Assembly (NCBI GenBank): GCA_026014685.1
Contig: JAOZHW010000015.1
Span: 153,332-217,331, forward strand
Length of the DNA: 64,000 bases
Direction of reading: 5' to 3'
Source of the DNA: Candidatus Bathyarchaeota archaeon
GTDB lineage: Archaea; Thermoproteota; Bathyarchaeia; Bathyarchaeales; Bathycorpusculaceae
In this document: piece after piece, positions 1 through 8,635 of the stretch
Numbering within the stretch: position 1 is the first letter of the stretch
Layout of the letters: each line of letters begins with the position of its first letter
Translations under genes and position numbers: made by a program
The notes under the pieces: model-generated
The model's database searches: none
What the model was told of the DNA's origin: nothing
Seen by the model: only the letters and a program-made list of their open reading frames with translations

Positions 1-2
1 AT

Positions 3-488
3 TTACTGTTCTCCTGAGGTGGCTTTTTCTTCGAGCACGATTTCAACGTGGGTTAAGACGTCATATTTCGGTGATGCTCGGCCGTGTGCTCTTGGGGTGT
101 AACGCTTTAGTTTAACGCCCTGATATGCAGCGCTATGCATGACTCTGAGGCGATCCACATCTAGGCCCTTGTTTTCGGCGTTGGCTTGAGCTGCCTGCAA
201 TACGCGGAGGACTTGTTCAGCGGTTTTTACAGGGTACCTGCCGACGCAGCGTTTTTGCATACCGCCTTTGTGGCCTAATTTTTTAGTGAATCGTGTGTAT
301 GGGACTGGCCTTTTTTTGGCTACTACGTCGCGGAGGAAATCTTTGGCCTGTGCAAGATCCATGCCTTTGATGGCTTTGGCGACCTCGCGTGCAGCTTTGT
401 GGGATATTTTGAGTTCTCTTCCGCTGGCTTTCGCTGTTTTTTCTGGATTAAGCATTTCGTTGATTATTGAGTAGCCCCATTTTGGCAT
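3..488 (-). CDS. rpl22: Large ribosomal subunit protein uL22
   Basis: Archaeal/eukaryal-type uL22 (L17e), a 23S rRNA-binding protein that lines the peptide exit tunnel. The conserved C-terminal part (KRYTPRAHGRASP, then HVEIVLEE) is clear. The start at 488 (MPKWGYS) is preferred over an upstream in-frame ATG at 509 because a GGAG lies about 9 nt ahead of it and the likely TATA box predicts a short leader. The gene is read toward the left edge, so the rest of the ribosomal operon (usually uS3, uL29) would lie outside the window. Its usual upstream partner uS19 is not next to it; unrelated sequence and a promoter are found there instead. Confidence 0.96.
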   Translation of the reverse strand: MPKWGYSIINEMLNPEKTAKASGRELKISHKAAREVAKAIKGMDLAQAKDFLRDVVAKKRPVPYTRFTKKLGHKGGMQKRCVGRYPVKTAEQVLRVLQAAQANAENKGLDVDRLRVMHSAAYQGVKLKRYTPRAHGRASPKYDVLTHVEIVLEEKATSGEQ

Positions 489-526
489 TATTATTTCTCC
501 GATGCGCAATCAAACACGTAAAAGCA

Positions 527-536
527 ATTTATATGG
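527..536 (-). promoter_or_regulatory. TATA box of the uL22 gene
   Basis: On the minus strand the bases read CCATATAAAT behind a purine-rich stretch that could be a BRE. Its centre is about 26 nt from a predicted start site near 505, giving a leader of about 17 nt that contains the GGAG at 497-500. Confidence 0.6.
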
Positions 537-882
537 CTTTCCGTATCACAACTAAGATTTTACTCTAAACTGAGCAAGTGGTTGTTCCGGCGAAGGAACT
601 ATTCGAACGCCATGAGGTGTATAGTTTCACGATTACATTTACTCTTTTATAGTTTACCCAAAAAACTCGGGTTGCCGCGGAGTTCTAGGTGTTTTTAGGT
701 TTTTTCGTTAGTTGTTGTTGGTGGAAAGTCGCTATACACAACAACCAGTGGGCTTGGCTTTGGTTTCTGTTTTGGTTTGGGCTGGTTTTAGCGGTTGCAG
801 GCTGGTTGTGGATAGTGGCACAATTAGATTGGGTTTGTGTCTCAAACAGGCCTGCTGCCAATTTGGGCATAACTTAAAGAGC
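537..882. other. Intergenic stretch, no convincing gene
   Basis: G/T-rich sequence between the uL22 promoter and the next + strand gene. A small hairpin (GTTCC/GGAAC, about 582-600) is the only structure noticed. Overlapping open frames occur in all directions at 689-1070 but look compositional. Nothing else is supported. Confidence 0.5.
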
Positions 883-1203
883 ATGCGACCCCACTCAAAC
901 GCAGGTATAACCTTGAAAAACTGGAAAACCATCGGAAAAATAGCCACCTTCTTTGCCATCGCAACCTTCGTTTTCACCGCTTTCCAAGCCGCAACAACAT
1001 ACCTCCTACTCGCATTGTACAGCACCGGCGCCCCCGCAGAATACATCATCCTATACGTCCTCAACACCATAACACCTTACCTGGTAATTGCAGTGCTCTC
1101 ACTAATCGTTGCAGTCATGGCTAAAGGAGAAGGAGAAGAACAGCAACAAGAAGAAGCATTACCTCAAGAGGAAGAAGAACAAACCCCAGAGGTCAATGCC
1201 TAA
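883..1203 (+). CDS. Small two-TM protein with acidic tail
   Basis: No family recognised. After a short polar N-terminus the protein has two hydrophobic segments (roughly residues 22-50 and 58-80) and then a strongly acidic, Gln/Glu-rich tail of about 25 residues. The start is uncertain: ATG at 883 or TTG at 913 (LKNWKTIG...) are both possible, and the frame stays open further upstream in sequence that does not look coding. Likely a membrane protein with a cytosolic acidic tail. It is followed about 100 bp later by hypE on the same strand; no functional link is evident. Confidence 0.6.
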   Translation: MRPHSNAGITLKNWKTIGKIATFFAIATFVFTAFQAATTYLLLALYSTGAPAEYIILYVLNTITPYLVIAVLSLIVAVMAKGEGEEQQQEEALPQEEEEQTPEVNA

Positions 1204-1301
1204 ATTTTTCTACCCCCACTTACGGGATTTTTGCGATGCGTTTATTTCAGTCATTTAGGGTAGTCTATTCAAGCAAAAAACCCCAAAGAGCCCGATAAAC
1301 C

Positions 1302-2363
1302 ATGGAAAAAACTGAGAAAATCACTATGTTGCATGGCGCAGGAGGCACCGTCATGCATGACCTCGTCAAAAACTACATCGTAAAAGCGTTTGGCGGCATC
1401 GGCAACGCGGAAGTTCCCCTTGAAGCCATGGACGACGCAGCAGTCGTCGGCGACATAGTTTTCAAAAGTGATTCCCACGCAGTGAAACCCATCTTTTTCC
1501 CCGGCGGAGACATCGGGCGCATAGCCATCTCAGGCACTGTCAACGACATCAGCTGTTTGGGTGCGCAGCCGTTTGCGTTGGCGTGTGGGCTTGTTTTGGA
1601 GGAGGGGTTGGCGCTTTCGGATTTAGAGCGCATCCTCGCAAGCATGCGGGAAGCGTGCCTGGAAGCCGACGTGGGCATCGTCACAGGCGACACTAAAGTC
1701 GTCGAAAGGGGCGCGTTAGGCGGCTGTGTTATGAATGTTTCAGGCATCGGTAAACGCACCCCTGCTTTAGATCACAACCTCACAATAGTCAAGAAAAAAC
1801 GGGAACTCAACGCCCGCTGGACATTGGATTCAAACCTTGCCGCAGGAGACAAAATCATCCTATTGGGCGCTATAGGGGACCATGGAATCGCTGTGCTTTC
1901 GGCGCAGCAGGGGCTAAAGTTTGGCAGCGAAATCAAATCCGACGTTAAACCCCTAAACCGCATGGCACAGGCGCTCCTCGGCGAGGTAGGCGGGGTTGTC
2001 GCCATGAAAGACCCCACCCGTGGGGGTTTGGCAGATGCGCTAAACGAGTGGACAGAAAAATCCCACATCGGCATCTTAACCCACGAAGACAAAATCCCCA
2101 TCCACCCAGACGTGCAAGCTGCGTGCGAAATGCTCGGCTTGGACCCGCTTGAAATCGGTAACGAAGGTAAACTCATCATAGGAGTCATCCCAGAAAAAGC
2201 ACAGGAAGCGCTAGAGTTTCTGCGGGGAACCCCTCAGGGCAGAGAGGCACAGATAATTGGGGAAGCTACGGCGGAGTTTAGGAGGGTTGCGATGCAGACG
2301 GCGGTTGGAGGAAAGCGGATTATTGCTCGTCCAGTGGGTGACCCTGTGCCGCGCATCTGCTGA
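1302..2363 (+). CDS. hypE: Hydrogenase maturation factor HypE
   Basis: AIR-synthase/PurM-like ATPase that dehydrates the carbamoyl group on its C-terminal cysteine to a thiocyanate, the cyanide donor for the Fe(CN)2CO centre of [NiFe] hydrogenases. Visible features: N-terminal HGAGG, the DDAAV ATP-site segment, FFPGGDIGR, KDPTRGGLA, and the diagnostic C-terminal PRIC with the catalytic Cys as last residue. At 353 aa it is full length. It stands on the + strand about 2 kb from the minus-strand hypF-hypC-hypD group, separated by a glycosyltransferase gene. hypA, hypB and hydrogenase genes are not in the window. Confidence 0.96.
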   Translation: MEKTEKITMLHGAGGTVMHDLVKNYIVKAFGGIGNAEVPLEAMDDAAVVGDIVFKSDSHAVKPIFFPGGDIGRIAISGTVNDISCLGAQPFALACGLVLEEGLALSDLERILASMREACLEADVGIVTGDTKVVERGALGGCVMNVSGIGKRTPALDHNLTIVKKKRELNARWTLDSNLAAGDKIILLGAIGDHGIAVLSAQQGLKFGSEIKSDVKPLNRMAQALLGEVGGVVAMKDPTRGGLADALNEWTEKSHIGILTHEDKIPIHPDVQAACEMLGLDPLEIGNEGKLIIGVIPEKAQEALEFLRGTPQGREAQIIGEATAEFRRVAMQTAVGGKRIIARPVGDPVPRIC

Positions 2364-2448
2364 TGAATCGAGTGCGTGTTCCTTAGCCCAAATCAGGGTA
2401 TTTTGCAAAAATTAATAAAAAACATACGCCGAAAAGCTACAGAAGCAT

Positions 2449-4041
2449 ATGCTAAACTTAGACCCCGGCAGGTTTGGGCTTAAGCGATGGCACATACTAC
2501 TCCTAACCCTTTTTGTCGTCTGCGCCGTAGGTTTCTCGATACATTTAACGTACATGAGCGCGGTGTGGGATGAAACAGTACGCCTTCTAGGCGGATTTAT
2601 GATCTACCAAGGCAGAATCAGCGAGTACCTCATGTTTACGCGGTATCCGCCCTTGATGGATTTTGTCACCGCAGGCTACTTCGGCGTCTTTGGAGCCAGC
2701 GTTTTCTCGGCGCGGCTGGTTTCCGTAACTTTTTCTCTACTCACGTTGGCAGCGGTGTTTGCGCTTGCCTCCAAAGCGTACGGGCGTAAAGTGGCGTTTG
2801 TTTCCTGCGCTATACTGGCGACTATGCCAGGCTACATTTTCATCTCACGAGTGGCGCTTCTCGACATTCCCATCACTTTTTTCTTCACGGCCACGCTTCT
2901 GATGTTTTTGGTTTGGTTGCATAGCGGAAAAAACAGCGCTATAATTCTCTGTGGATTACTGTTGGGGTTGGCGACTTTGACGAAGTATCAAGCCATCGTC
3001 GCGGGGTTGGTTATTTTGGTTGCTTTGCCGCTGCTTTTCTACCGCAACAACTACTTCAAAGCTAAAATTTCCCGTTTTCCGCTTCTGCTTGCGTCTGCGG
3101 CGGTAATAATTGTGCCCACGTTGGTGTGGATTTATTCGTCGGGGATTTTGTGGCAGTGGCTGGGGCTGATGCAGTCAAGCGACACCTTAACCAACGTTTA
3201 CGGCGCCCGTTTCCCCCTACCGATTTTCTACATGCTAGAAACAACCATGCCCTTTGACTACATGCATCCAATTCTGCTGCCTGTTTTTGTAATGGGTTTG
3301 TTGGGGCTTGGTTTCTTGGTTTGGCGCCGAAAACCAGAAGACAAACTCCTGCTCGTGTGGTTTGCTGTAGTGTATGTCTTTTTTACTTTTGTGGGAACAA
3401 GAAGTTGGCGTTACGTGATGCCCTTTTTTCCAGTTTTAGCCATCTCAGCATCCAACCTAATCATATTTCTATACGCAAAGTTTGCCGACATCTGGCGTTC
3501 TGCACAGACGCCTTCGAACAAAAAGTTTGTTGCTAAGCTGTCGGCGGGCGTTCTAATTTGCTTATCTGGGGGTGTGCTTGTTGCCAGCGTGGTTGACGCG
3601 TATAGTTGGATATCTGAAGACTCCAAATACATCGAGTTACCTGAGACGGTTAACTACATAGCAGAAAGGTTGGGGCAAGACGATGCAGTGATGGTGGTAT
3701 GTGGAGTTAACTTGGTGAACCAGAAAGGTGTTGAGTTCTACTTGAAAGCCTACGAATCTAAAACCAATAAAGTGCTGCTCTACCCACTTGAACCAGCAGA
3801 CACCTACACCCCGAACTTCAACATAACCACCCTGACCAAGCTATGCAAAACCAACAACGTCAAATACCTGATTCTCTTCGAAAACCGAGGCGAAACCTAC
3901 TACAACTCAACCTTGACGGCGGCGTCAATAGGGGAATTAATACGGGATAGCGGCGAATTTAGCCACGAGGCAACAATTGGGGTGAAACCTAACAGATTTT
4001 TTGTGTTCCAAGTTAACGGCACAGCAAACACCGTGGGTTAG
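2449..4041 (+). CDS. GT39/ArnT-like membrane glycosyltransferase
   Basis: Polytopic protein (530 aa, about 10-12 hydrophobic segments) of the dolichyl-phosphate-mannose mannosyltransferase/ArnT superfamily (GT-C fold), which moves a sugar from a polyprenyl-phosphate carrier to an acceptor outside the membrane. Supporting motifs: the acidic WDE after the first TM helix (position of the catalytic Asp), RYPPLMD in the first external loop, SRVALLDIP and KYQA segments, then a soluble C-terminal domain of about 130 residues. Acceptor unknown; surface protein or lipid glycosylation is the likely role. It lies between hypE and hypD without an obvious link to either. Confidence 0.85.
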   Translation: MLNLDPGRFGLKRWHILLLTLFVVCAVGFSIHLTYMSAVWDETVRLLGGFMIYQGRISEYLMFTRYPPLMDFVTAGYFGVFGASVFSARLVSVTFSLLTLAAVFALASKAYGRKVAFVSCAILATMPGYIFISRVALLDIPITFFFTATLLMFLVWLHSGKNSAIILCGLLLGLATLTKYQAIVAGLVILVALPLLFYRNNYFKAKISRFPLLLASAAVIIVPTLVWIYSSGILWQWLGLMQSSDTLTNVYGARFPLPIFYMLETTMPFDYMHPILLPVFVMGLLGLGFLVWRRKPEDKLLLVWFAVVYVFFTFVGTRSWRYVMPFFPVLAISASNLIIFLYAKFADIWRSAQTPSNKKFVAKLSAGVLICLSGGVLVASVVDAYSWISEDSKYIELPETVNYIAERLGQDDAVMVVCGVNLVNQKGVEFYLKAYESKTNKVLLYPLEPADTYTPNFNITTLTKLCKTNNVKYLILFENRGETYYNSTLTAASIGELIRDSGEFSHEATIGVKPNRFFVFQVNGTANTVG

Positions 4042-4135
4042 TTGAATCAAGGGTCAGTTTGTCTGCTGGTTTGTTGTTGCATGGATGTACCAACATCGGT
4101 ATTTATGGCACAAAACAAAGTAGTAAGTTAAGGAC

Positions 4136-4249
4136 GCTTAAACGCAGGTGTTTCCCCTCTCTCTTCCTGAACTTCCCTTCTTGCGTTTAAGCTCTCCTTT
4201 AATTTATCGTTTACAACGTTTTAGTGGCAAGTTAGGGCATAAAACGATA
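4136..4249 (+). other. Two strong inverted repeats, candidate ncRNA
   Basis: In the 283-bp gap after the GT39 gene an 11-bp perfect inverted repeat (GCTTAAACGCA at 4136-4146 with TGCGTTTAAGC at 4182-4192) encloses a pyrimidine-rich loop. It is followed by an 8-bp one (TATCGTTT at 4205-4212 with AAACGATA at 4242-4249). A TATA-like element (GTATTTATGG) near 4100 is well placed to start a transcript just ahead. It may be an untranslated RNA, a 3' end structure of the GT39 transcript, or an operator region. No known RNA family was recognised. Confidence 0.35.
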
Positions 4250-4324
4250 GACCGCTGAGACGACATTAAGAATATAATCAGTGACGCAATGTTATGTATA
4301 AACCAAATTTAGAGGGGAAACAGC

Positions 4325-4498
4325 ATGGCTCAAATTAAACAAGTTGAAAGAATAGATAAAGAAAGAAGTTACCGCATCGACATAGGCGCCTACGGAAGCA
4401 TATGCATCGAAGCGCCAACCAAAGAAGAATGCCTTGAACTATTCCGAGAAGTCACCAGCACCAAACGCGAATCCAAAATCGAACAGGCAATCCGCTAA
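4325..4498 (+). CDS. Small protein of 57 aa
   Basis: Starts MAQIKQVERIDKERSYRID and has a beta-hairpin-like first half followed by a charged helix (TKEECLELFREV). No family recognised. It is well supported as a gene: ATG with a strong GAGGGG 8 nt upstream (4312-4317), a TATA-like AATATAA near 4271-4277 whose predicted start site lies about 25 nt before the Shine-Dalgarno, and ordinary codon use. It ends 8 bp before the convergent hypD stop. It could be a small nucleic-acid-binding or regulatory protein, but nothing in the sequence proves that. Confidence 0.75.
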   Translation: MAQIKQVERIDKERSYRIDIGAYGSICIEAPTKEECLELFREVTSTKRESKIEQAIR

Positions 4499-4506
4499 AC
4501 TCTCTT

Positions 4507-5598
4507 TTAAGGCGAGTTGGCGGCGACGTTCTTTGCCCACACACGGCAGGTACCTTCACTGCTCACCATACAGGCACCGACGGGTTTAGCTGGAGTACAG
4601 GCTTTGAGAAACATAGGGCATTCTTTAGGCTTAATTTTCCCAATAATCACCAAGTGACACTCGCAGCCCAACAGAATATCTTTGCCTTTTTCCAATTTTA
4701 CGCCGTATTTTTTGCGGGCATCGTAGGTTGCGAGGGATTCGCGGAGTTGCAACGCGGAGTCGGGGAGTCTACCTATGCCCCGCCAGTTGCCAGCCGTGAC
4801 CTCAAAGGCTTTCTCGATCATTTCTTGAGCTTTCTTGTTACCCTCGGGCTTCACTACCCTTGAATACTCGTTTTCGAGTTTAGCATCGTTTTCGCTGTGC
4901 TGCTTCACAATCATGTAGATAGCCATCAAAACATCGTTTGGCTCAAACCCAGCAACTACGGTGGGCATTCGGTACACCCGTGTGAAGAGTTCATACGGTT
5001 TCAAGCCAATGATGGCGCTTACATGCCCCGGCGCGATGAAACCGTCAATTTCAAGGTCACCCACGCCAAGGAGCAGCTCCATAGCGGGGGGGATAAGGCG
5101 ATGCGAAACCAAGAAACTAAAGTTCTTAGGCAAATCCCCTAACGCTTCAACGGCAGTTATCGGAGCAGTGGTTTCGAACCCGACAGCATGAAACACAAAG
5201 TCCTTCTGTGGTTCCTTCTTTGCCATTTCCACCGCGTCAGAAAGCGCATAAACTATTCGAACGTCAGCGCCGCCTGCTTTAGCCTCCAAAAGCGAAGATT
5301 CACTTCCCGGCACCCGCAACAAGTCACCGAAGCAGGTTATAACATTCCCCTGATTAGCCAGCAGCACAGCCTCATCAACCTCTGCAGCAGGGACGATACA
5401 CACTGGACAACCAGGTCCAGCGATAACCTCCACGTTCTCAGGCAACAAACTGCGCAACCCAAAATGGGTTATAGTCCATTCGTGCGTTCCGCAGACATGG
5501 CAAATCTTTACTTGCCCCTTCTTCGGTGCAACTTCACGGATTTTTTTTGCGATGCTCTGGGCCAACTCGGGGTTTCTAAAGCGGAGGTTCGTTGACAC
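4507..5598 (-). CDS. hypD: Hydrogenase maturation factor HypD
   Basis: Iron-sulfur protein that, with HypC, forms the scaffold where Fe receives CO and two CN ligands. Visible: N-terminal VCGTHEWT, the GPGCPVC motif, the central EPNDVL/MAIYM region, and a C-terminal cysteine set (GCECHLVI, ECPMF, ACTP, GACMVSSEGTC) that would hold the [4Fe-4S] cluster. Its 363 aa is the normal size. Last gene of the hypF-hypC-hypD group on the minus strand, 12 bp after hypC, so probably co-transcribed and translationally coupled. Confidence 0.96.
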   Translation of the reverse strand: MSTNLRFRNPELAQSIAKKIREVAPKKGQVKICHVCGTHEWTITHFGLRSLLPENVEVIAGPGCPVCIVPAAEVDEAVLLANQGNVITCFGDLLRVPGSESSLLEAKAGGADVRIVYALSDAVEMAKKEPQKDFVFHAVGFETTAPITAVEALGDLPKNFSFLVSHRLIPPAMELLLGVGDLEIDGFIAPGHVSAIIGLKPYELFTRVYRMPTVVAGFEPNDVLMAIYMIVKQHSENDAKLENEYSRVVKPEGNKKAQEMIEKAFEVTAGNWRGIGRLPDSALQLRESLATYDARKKYGVKLEKGKDILLGCECHLVIIGKIKPKECPMFLKACTPAKPVGACMVSSEGTCRVWAKNVAANSP

Positions 5599-5610
5599 AA
5601 AGATGCCTCG

Positions 5611-5835
5611 CTATTCTCCAGTTGAAGCGATAACGTCGTTCCAGAGGCTCAAAGTTTCCAGCGCCTCTTGTTCTTCAAGAACTTGGATGGCGTAGCCTGC
5701 GTGCACAAGCACATAATCGCCCAGTTTAGCCTCAACAAGCGACACGTTAACTTCCCTCAGCACGCCCTGGCCGAAGTCAACTTGGGCAGTTTCGCCCTGT
5801 AGAGACATAATTTTGGCAGGAATAGCTAAACACAT
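5611..5835 (-). CDS. hypC: Hydrogenase maturation chaperone HypC
   Basis: Small OB-fold chaperone (74 aa) that binds the Fe(CN)2CO moiety through its N-terminal cysteine together with HypD. The start at 5835 is chosen over an ATG two codons upstream because HypC must begin Met-Cys (MCLAIPAKI) and the cysteine becomes N-terminal. The GDYVLVHAGYAI segment is typical. It sits between hypF and hypD with gaps of 51 and 12 bp. The double ATG (MFMCLAIP) leaves a small chance of alternative initiation giving an inactive form. Confidence 0.95.
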   Translation of the reverse strand: MCLAIPAKIMSLQGETAQVDFGQGVLREVNVSLVEAKLGDYVLVHAGYAIQVLEEQEALETLSLWNDVIASTGE

Positions 5836-5886
5836 AAACATCAGATACCAAGGAAATGGGTTTTGGGGCGATAAAAACTGATTGGT

Positions 5887-8169
5887 CTAAAAAGATGAAA
5901 ATGATGCAACAACTGCTTGACCAAAAGAGACTCCGCCGTCGCCTGCTGGAACCGCCTCATGCACAAAGAAACTTAAACCCGCCGCTTCAACCGCCAACCG
6001 CATGTGATGTGCGAGGAGTTGGTTGCATGCTGCGCCGCCTGTGAAACCCACGTTTTTTGTGCCCTGAACCTGAGCTTGCTCAACAGTCAAAGAAGCAAGA
6101 CCCTGAGCTATGTAAGAATGGGCGGTGTATGCTAAATCTGCAACAGAAACCCTACCTAAACTGTCATAGATAGCCTTAATCAAGTAAGAAGTCCCAAGTA
6201 TATTTCCATAAATCTGCGGTTTAAGCTGCAAAACGTCCCTGCCAGTTAACGCTGCGGATTCCAACTTCATCGCAGGTTCCCCCTCATAGGTACGAGCCGT
6301 ACAGATGCCTAATAGAGCCGAAACCGCGTCAAGAACCCTACCGCAACTAGTCGTTTGAACCACGCCTGTGCCTTTTCTTAGTTGGTTTAAGATGAGTTCA
6401 GCTTCCATTTCCCCGTAAGATAGCAGGTTGCTGTTTTTCAAAAGCCACTCCTGAACTTCAACGCCTGCCTTGTTGAGCATCGCCGCCGCCAAACGCACAG
6501 GATAACGGCTAGCCAAGTCGCCACCCAAAAGAGCCTGATGCTCTAAATGACCCAACCTACAGAACTCCGCTGAACCATTTCTTGCGTATAGAACTTCACC
6601 GCCCCAAGCCTCGCCGTCGGAGCCGTAACCGTAGCCATCACAAGTCACCGCAACAACATCGTCTAAACCGTGCTCCGCCATCAACGCCGCCGCGTGTGCA
6701 AAGTGATGCTGCACCTGAATCAGCGGCAACCCCTGCGACTCTGTCAGCTCCTTGGCAAGGCGGGTGGTGTTGAATTTTGGGTGTAAATCGCAGGCGATGA
6801 CCTCGGCGTGGGTGTTGGTTAGGTGCTGGAGGTGTGTGGTGGCTTCTTGGAGGAAGGTTTGGGTTTCGAGGTTTTCTACGTCGCCGATGTGTTGGCTTAT
6901 GAAGGCTTTGTCTTCGTGGAGCACACAGGCTGTGTTGTTTAATTCGCCGCCTAACCCTACCACGCAGCGCTTGGATTTGTGTTTGAGGCGTATTGGGGCT
7001 GGGGCGTAGCCACGACTTCGGCGTAGAAAAACTGGGCGGTCACCGTGCAGTCGCATCACGCTGTCGTCGCATCGGTGAGCGATTTTTCTATCATGAAACA
7101 AGAAGTAGTCTACTGTTCTGCCGAGTATTTTGAGGCCTTCAGCGTTGTCTTTAACGATGGGTTGGTTTGGGGGGTTTGCGCTGGTCATAACAAACGCGGA
7201 ATCAGCCACGCCGTCAAAGAGCATGTAGTGCAAGCCCGTGTAGGGCAACATGACGCCGACATTGTGCAGGTTAGGCGCAACCAACGATGAGAGGTTATAT
7301 CGGCTGTTTTTGGTGAGCAAAACGATGGGGCGCTGAGGAGATGACAGCAATTCCGCCTCCTTTGCCTCCACCACACCAAAACTTTTAGCCGCCTCCAAAC
7401 TCCGCGCCATAATCGCAAAAGGTTTCTCCTTGCGGTGCTTGGTTTCTCGAAGCCTCAGCAACGGTTCCTCAAGCACAGTCGACGCAGCAATGTGGAACCC
7501 ACCATACCCCTTCACCGCCAAAATGCTACCCTCCGAAAGGAGCCGTCCAGCTTCCCGCACAGGGTCGCCTACTTCTACAGGTTCGCCGTCGCATGTGGTT
7601 AGGTAAGCTTTGGGTCCGCAGGTTGGGCACGCCACCGTCTGCGCATGAAACCGCCTGTTAGCAGGATCCACGTACTCTTTTTGACAGAAGCCGCACAGCG
7701 GAAACTCGCGCATGGTTGTGTTTTCTCGGTCGTAGGGTAGTCGCTCGATGATGGTGAAGCGGGGACCGCAGTCGGTGCAGGTTATGAAGAAGTAGTCGAA
7801 GCGGGGGTCGCTTGGGTTGCGGAGTTCAGTTAGGCATTGGTTGCAGATGGCTATGTCGGGTGGTATGACGGAGCCTGATTGTTCGGCTTCTTGGGAGCTC
7901 TGGATAATCGTGAATTGGCTGTGTTCGTTTTTGCCCAAAAGCTCGGTGCGTTGGATTTGGTCTATTCTGGCCAGCGGCGGCTTCTCAGCCTGCAAACCAG
8001 CCATAAACGCCTCGATTTTTTGCGTGTCTCCCTCGAGTAGGATTTCTACGCCCGCGTCACCCCTGTTCTGCACATACCCCGCTAACCCGTGCTTTACGGC
8101 GGTACGGTAGATGAAGGGACGAAAACCTACGCCCTGAACAATACCCGAAACGACAAGTTTGACACGCAA
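5887..8169 (-). CDS. hypF: Carbamoyltransferase HypF
   Basis: Makes the carbamoyl group that HypE turns into cyanide. Domains in order: acylphosphatase (about 1-90, VQGVGFRPFIYR), two zinc-finger units (about 105-190; CNQC, CTDCGPRFT, CGFC, CPTCGP), a YrdC/Sua5-type carbamoyl-adenylate domain (about 200-385) and a Kae1-like domain (about 390-760) with the metal-binding HHFAHAA. The 760 aa length is normal. First gene of hypF-C-D, reading away from a small membrane-protein gene. All expected catalytic parts appear intact, so the maturation pathway is probably active. Confidence 0.96.
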   Translation of the reverse strand: MRVKLVVSGIVQGVGFRPFIYRTAVKHGLAGYVQNRGDAGVEILLEGDTQKIEAFMAGLQAEKPPLARIDQIQRTELLGKNEHSQFTIIQSSQEAEQSGSVIPPDIAICNQCLTELRNPSDPRFDYFFITCTDCGPRFTIIERLPYDRENTTMREFPLCGFCQKEYVDPANRRFHAQTVACPTCGPKAYLTTCDGEPVEVGDPVREAGRLLSEGSILAVKGYGGFHIAASTVLEEPLLRLRETKHRKEKPFAIMARSLEAAKSFGVVEAKEAELLSSPQRPIVLLTKNSRYNLSSLVAPNLHNVGVMLPYTGLHYMLFDGVADSAFVMTSANPPNQPIVKDNAEGLKILGRTVDYFLFHDRKIAHRCDDSVMRLHGDRPVFLRRSRGYAPAPIRLKHKSKRCVVGLGGELNNTACVLHEDKAFISQHIGDVENLETQTFLQEATTHLQHLTNTHAEVIACDLHPKFNTTRLAKELTESQGLPLIQVQHHFAHAAALMAEHGLDDVVAVTCDGYGYGSDGEAWGGEVLYARNGSAEFCRLGHLEHQALLGGDLASRYPVRLAAAMLNKAGVEVQEWLLKNSNLLSYGEMEAELILNQLRKGTGVVQTTSCGRVLDAVSALLGICTARTYEGEPAMKLESAALTGRDVLQLKPQIYGNILGTSYLIKAIYDSLGRVSVADLAYTAHSYIAQGLASLTVEQAQVQGTKNVGFTGGAACNQLLAHHMRLAVEAAGLSFFVHEAVPAGDGGVSFGQAVVASFSSF

Positions 8170-8268
8170 ACAGTTAACCTTAACTTAACTTTGGGTCGAG
8201 GTAATCTCTTATACATTTCTAGATTTTCTCAGACAACCCTTAAAACAGCTAAAGAACAATCCCAATGT

Positions 8269-8472
8269 ATGAAGCCTGCTACGTTTGCCGTCGCTTTCGT
8301 GCTCACTGTATGCTTAGTCCTAGGAGGCGTGGCTATGTTCCCTGTTTTGGCTCAGGCGGCAACAACCAACAATGAGGTTGTTTTCGGTTTCTTTTTGGGG
8401 CCGTTTGTGGTGGTGCTGTTTTTCTGTTGGTTAGGCGAGAAACTGTTGCTAAAAGTCTTCAAAAGGCAATAG
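8269..8472 (+). CDS. Small membrane protein, 67 aa
   Basis: Begins MKPATFAVAF with a signal-peptide-like first hydrophobic stretch ending in AQAATT, then a second TM segment (VVFGFFLGPFVVVLFF) and a basic end (LLLKVFKRQ). No family recognised. The start at 8269 is chosen over an upstream in-frame ATG at 8089 that would overlap hypF. A TATA-like CTTATACAT at 8208-8216 lies in the divergent hypF intergenic region, about 55 bp ahead. Either a two-TM protein or a secreted/anchored small protein. Confidence 0.6.
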   Translation: MKPATFAVAFVLTVCLVLGGVAMFPVLAQAATTNNEVVFGFFLGPFVVVLFFCWLGEKLLLKVFKRQ

Positions 8473-8483
8473 TGGTTTTCGCA

Positions 8484-8530
8484 GCTTTAAATAAGGGAGG
8501 GGAGGTAGACGCTGAGACGTCGCGTGGTTT
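8484..8530 (-). repeat. Dispersed repeat, copy B (short)
   Basis: Read on the minus strand this copy matches copy A (22134-22215) almost base for base over about 47 bp: an ACCACGCGACGTCTC start, a small hairpin (GACG/CGTC), a C-rich tract, then TTATTTAAAG. It lacks the downstream half seen in copies A and C. It lies between the small membrane-protein gene and the TrmB-like gene. Confidence 0.75.
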
Positions 8531-8635
8531 GGCTTGAATTTCTGTGCATAAGCTTGCAGTTACCCAGTTACTTCTTACAAAAGTATTATACAGCTCAATA
8601 GACTTATAGATGCGTTTAAGGGGTTAAGGGTATCT

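Noticed and set aside
689..877. Trp-rich 62-codon + strand frame (GTG start) ahead of the small membrane-protein gene
   Set aside because: All frames here are open because the stretch is G/T-rich; no ribosome site and unusual composition (many Trp, Val, Phe).
732..1070. Minus-strand 112-codon frame
   Set aside because: Antisense of the better supported two-TM gene; no start signals.
1772..2188. 138-codon minus frame inside hypE
   Set aside because: Antisense shadow; hypE is certain.
5188..5595. 135-codon + strand frame inside hypD
   Set aside because: Shadow of the strongly conserved hypD on the other strand.
8089..8268. N-terminal extension of the small membrane protein at 8269
   Set aside because: Would overlap the start of hypF and reads as non-coding; the ATG at 8269 gives a normal signal/TM start.
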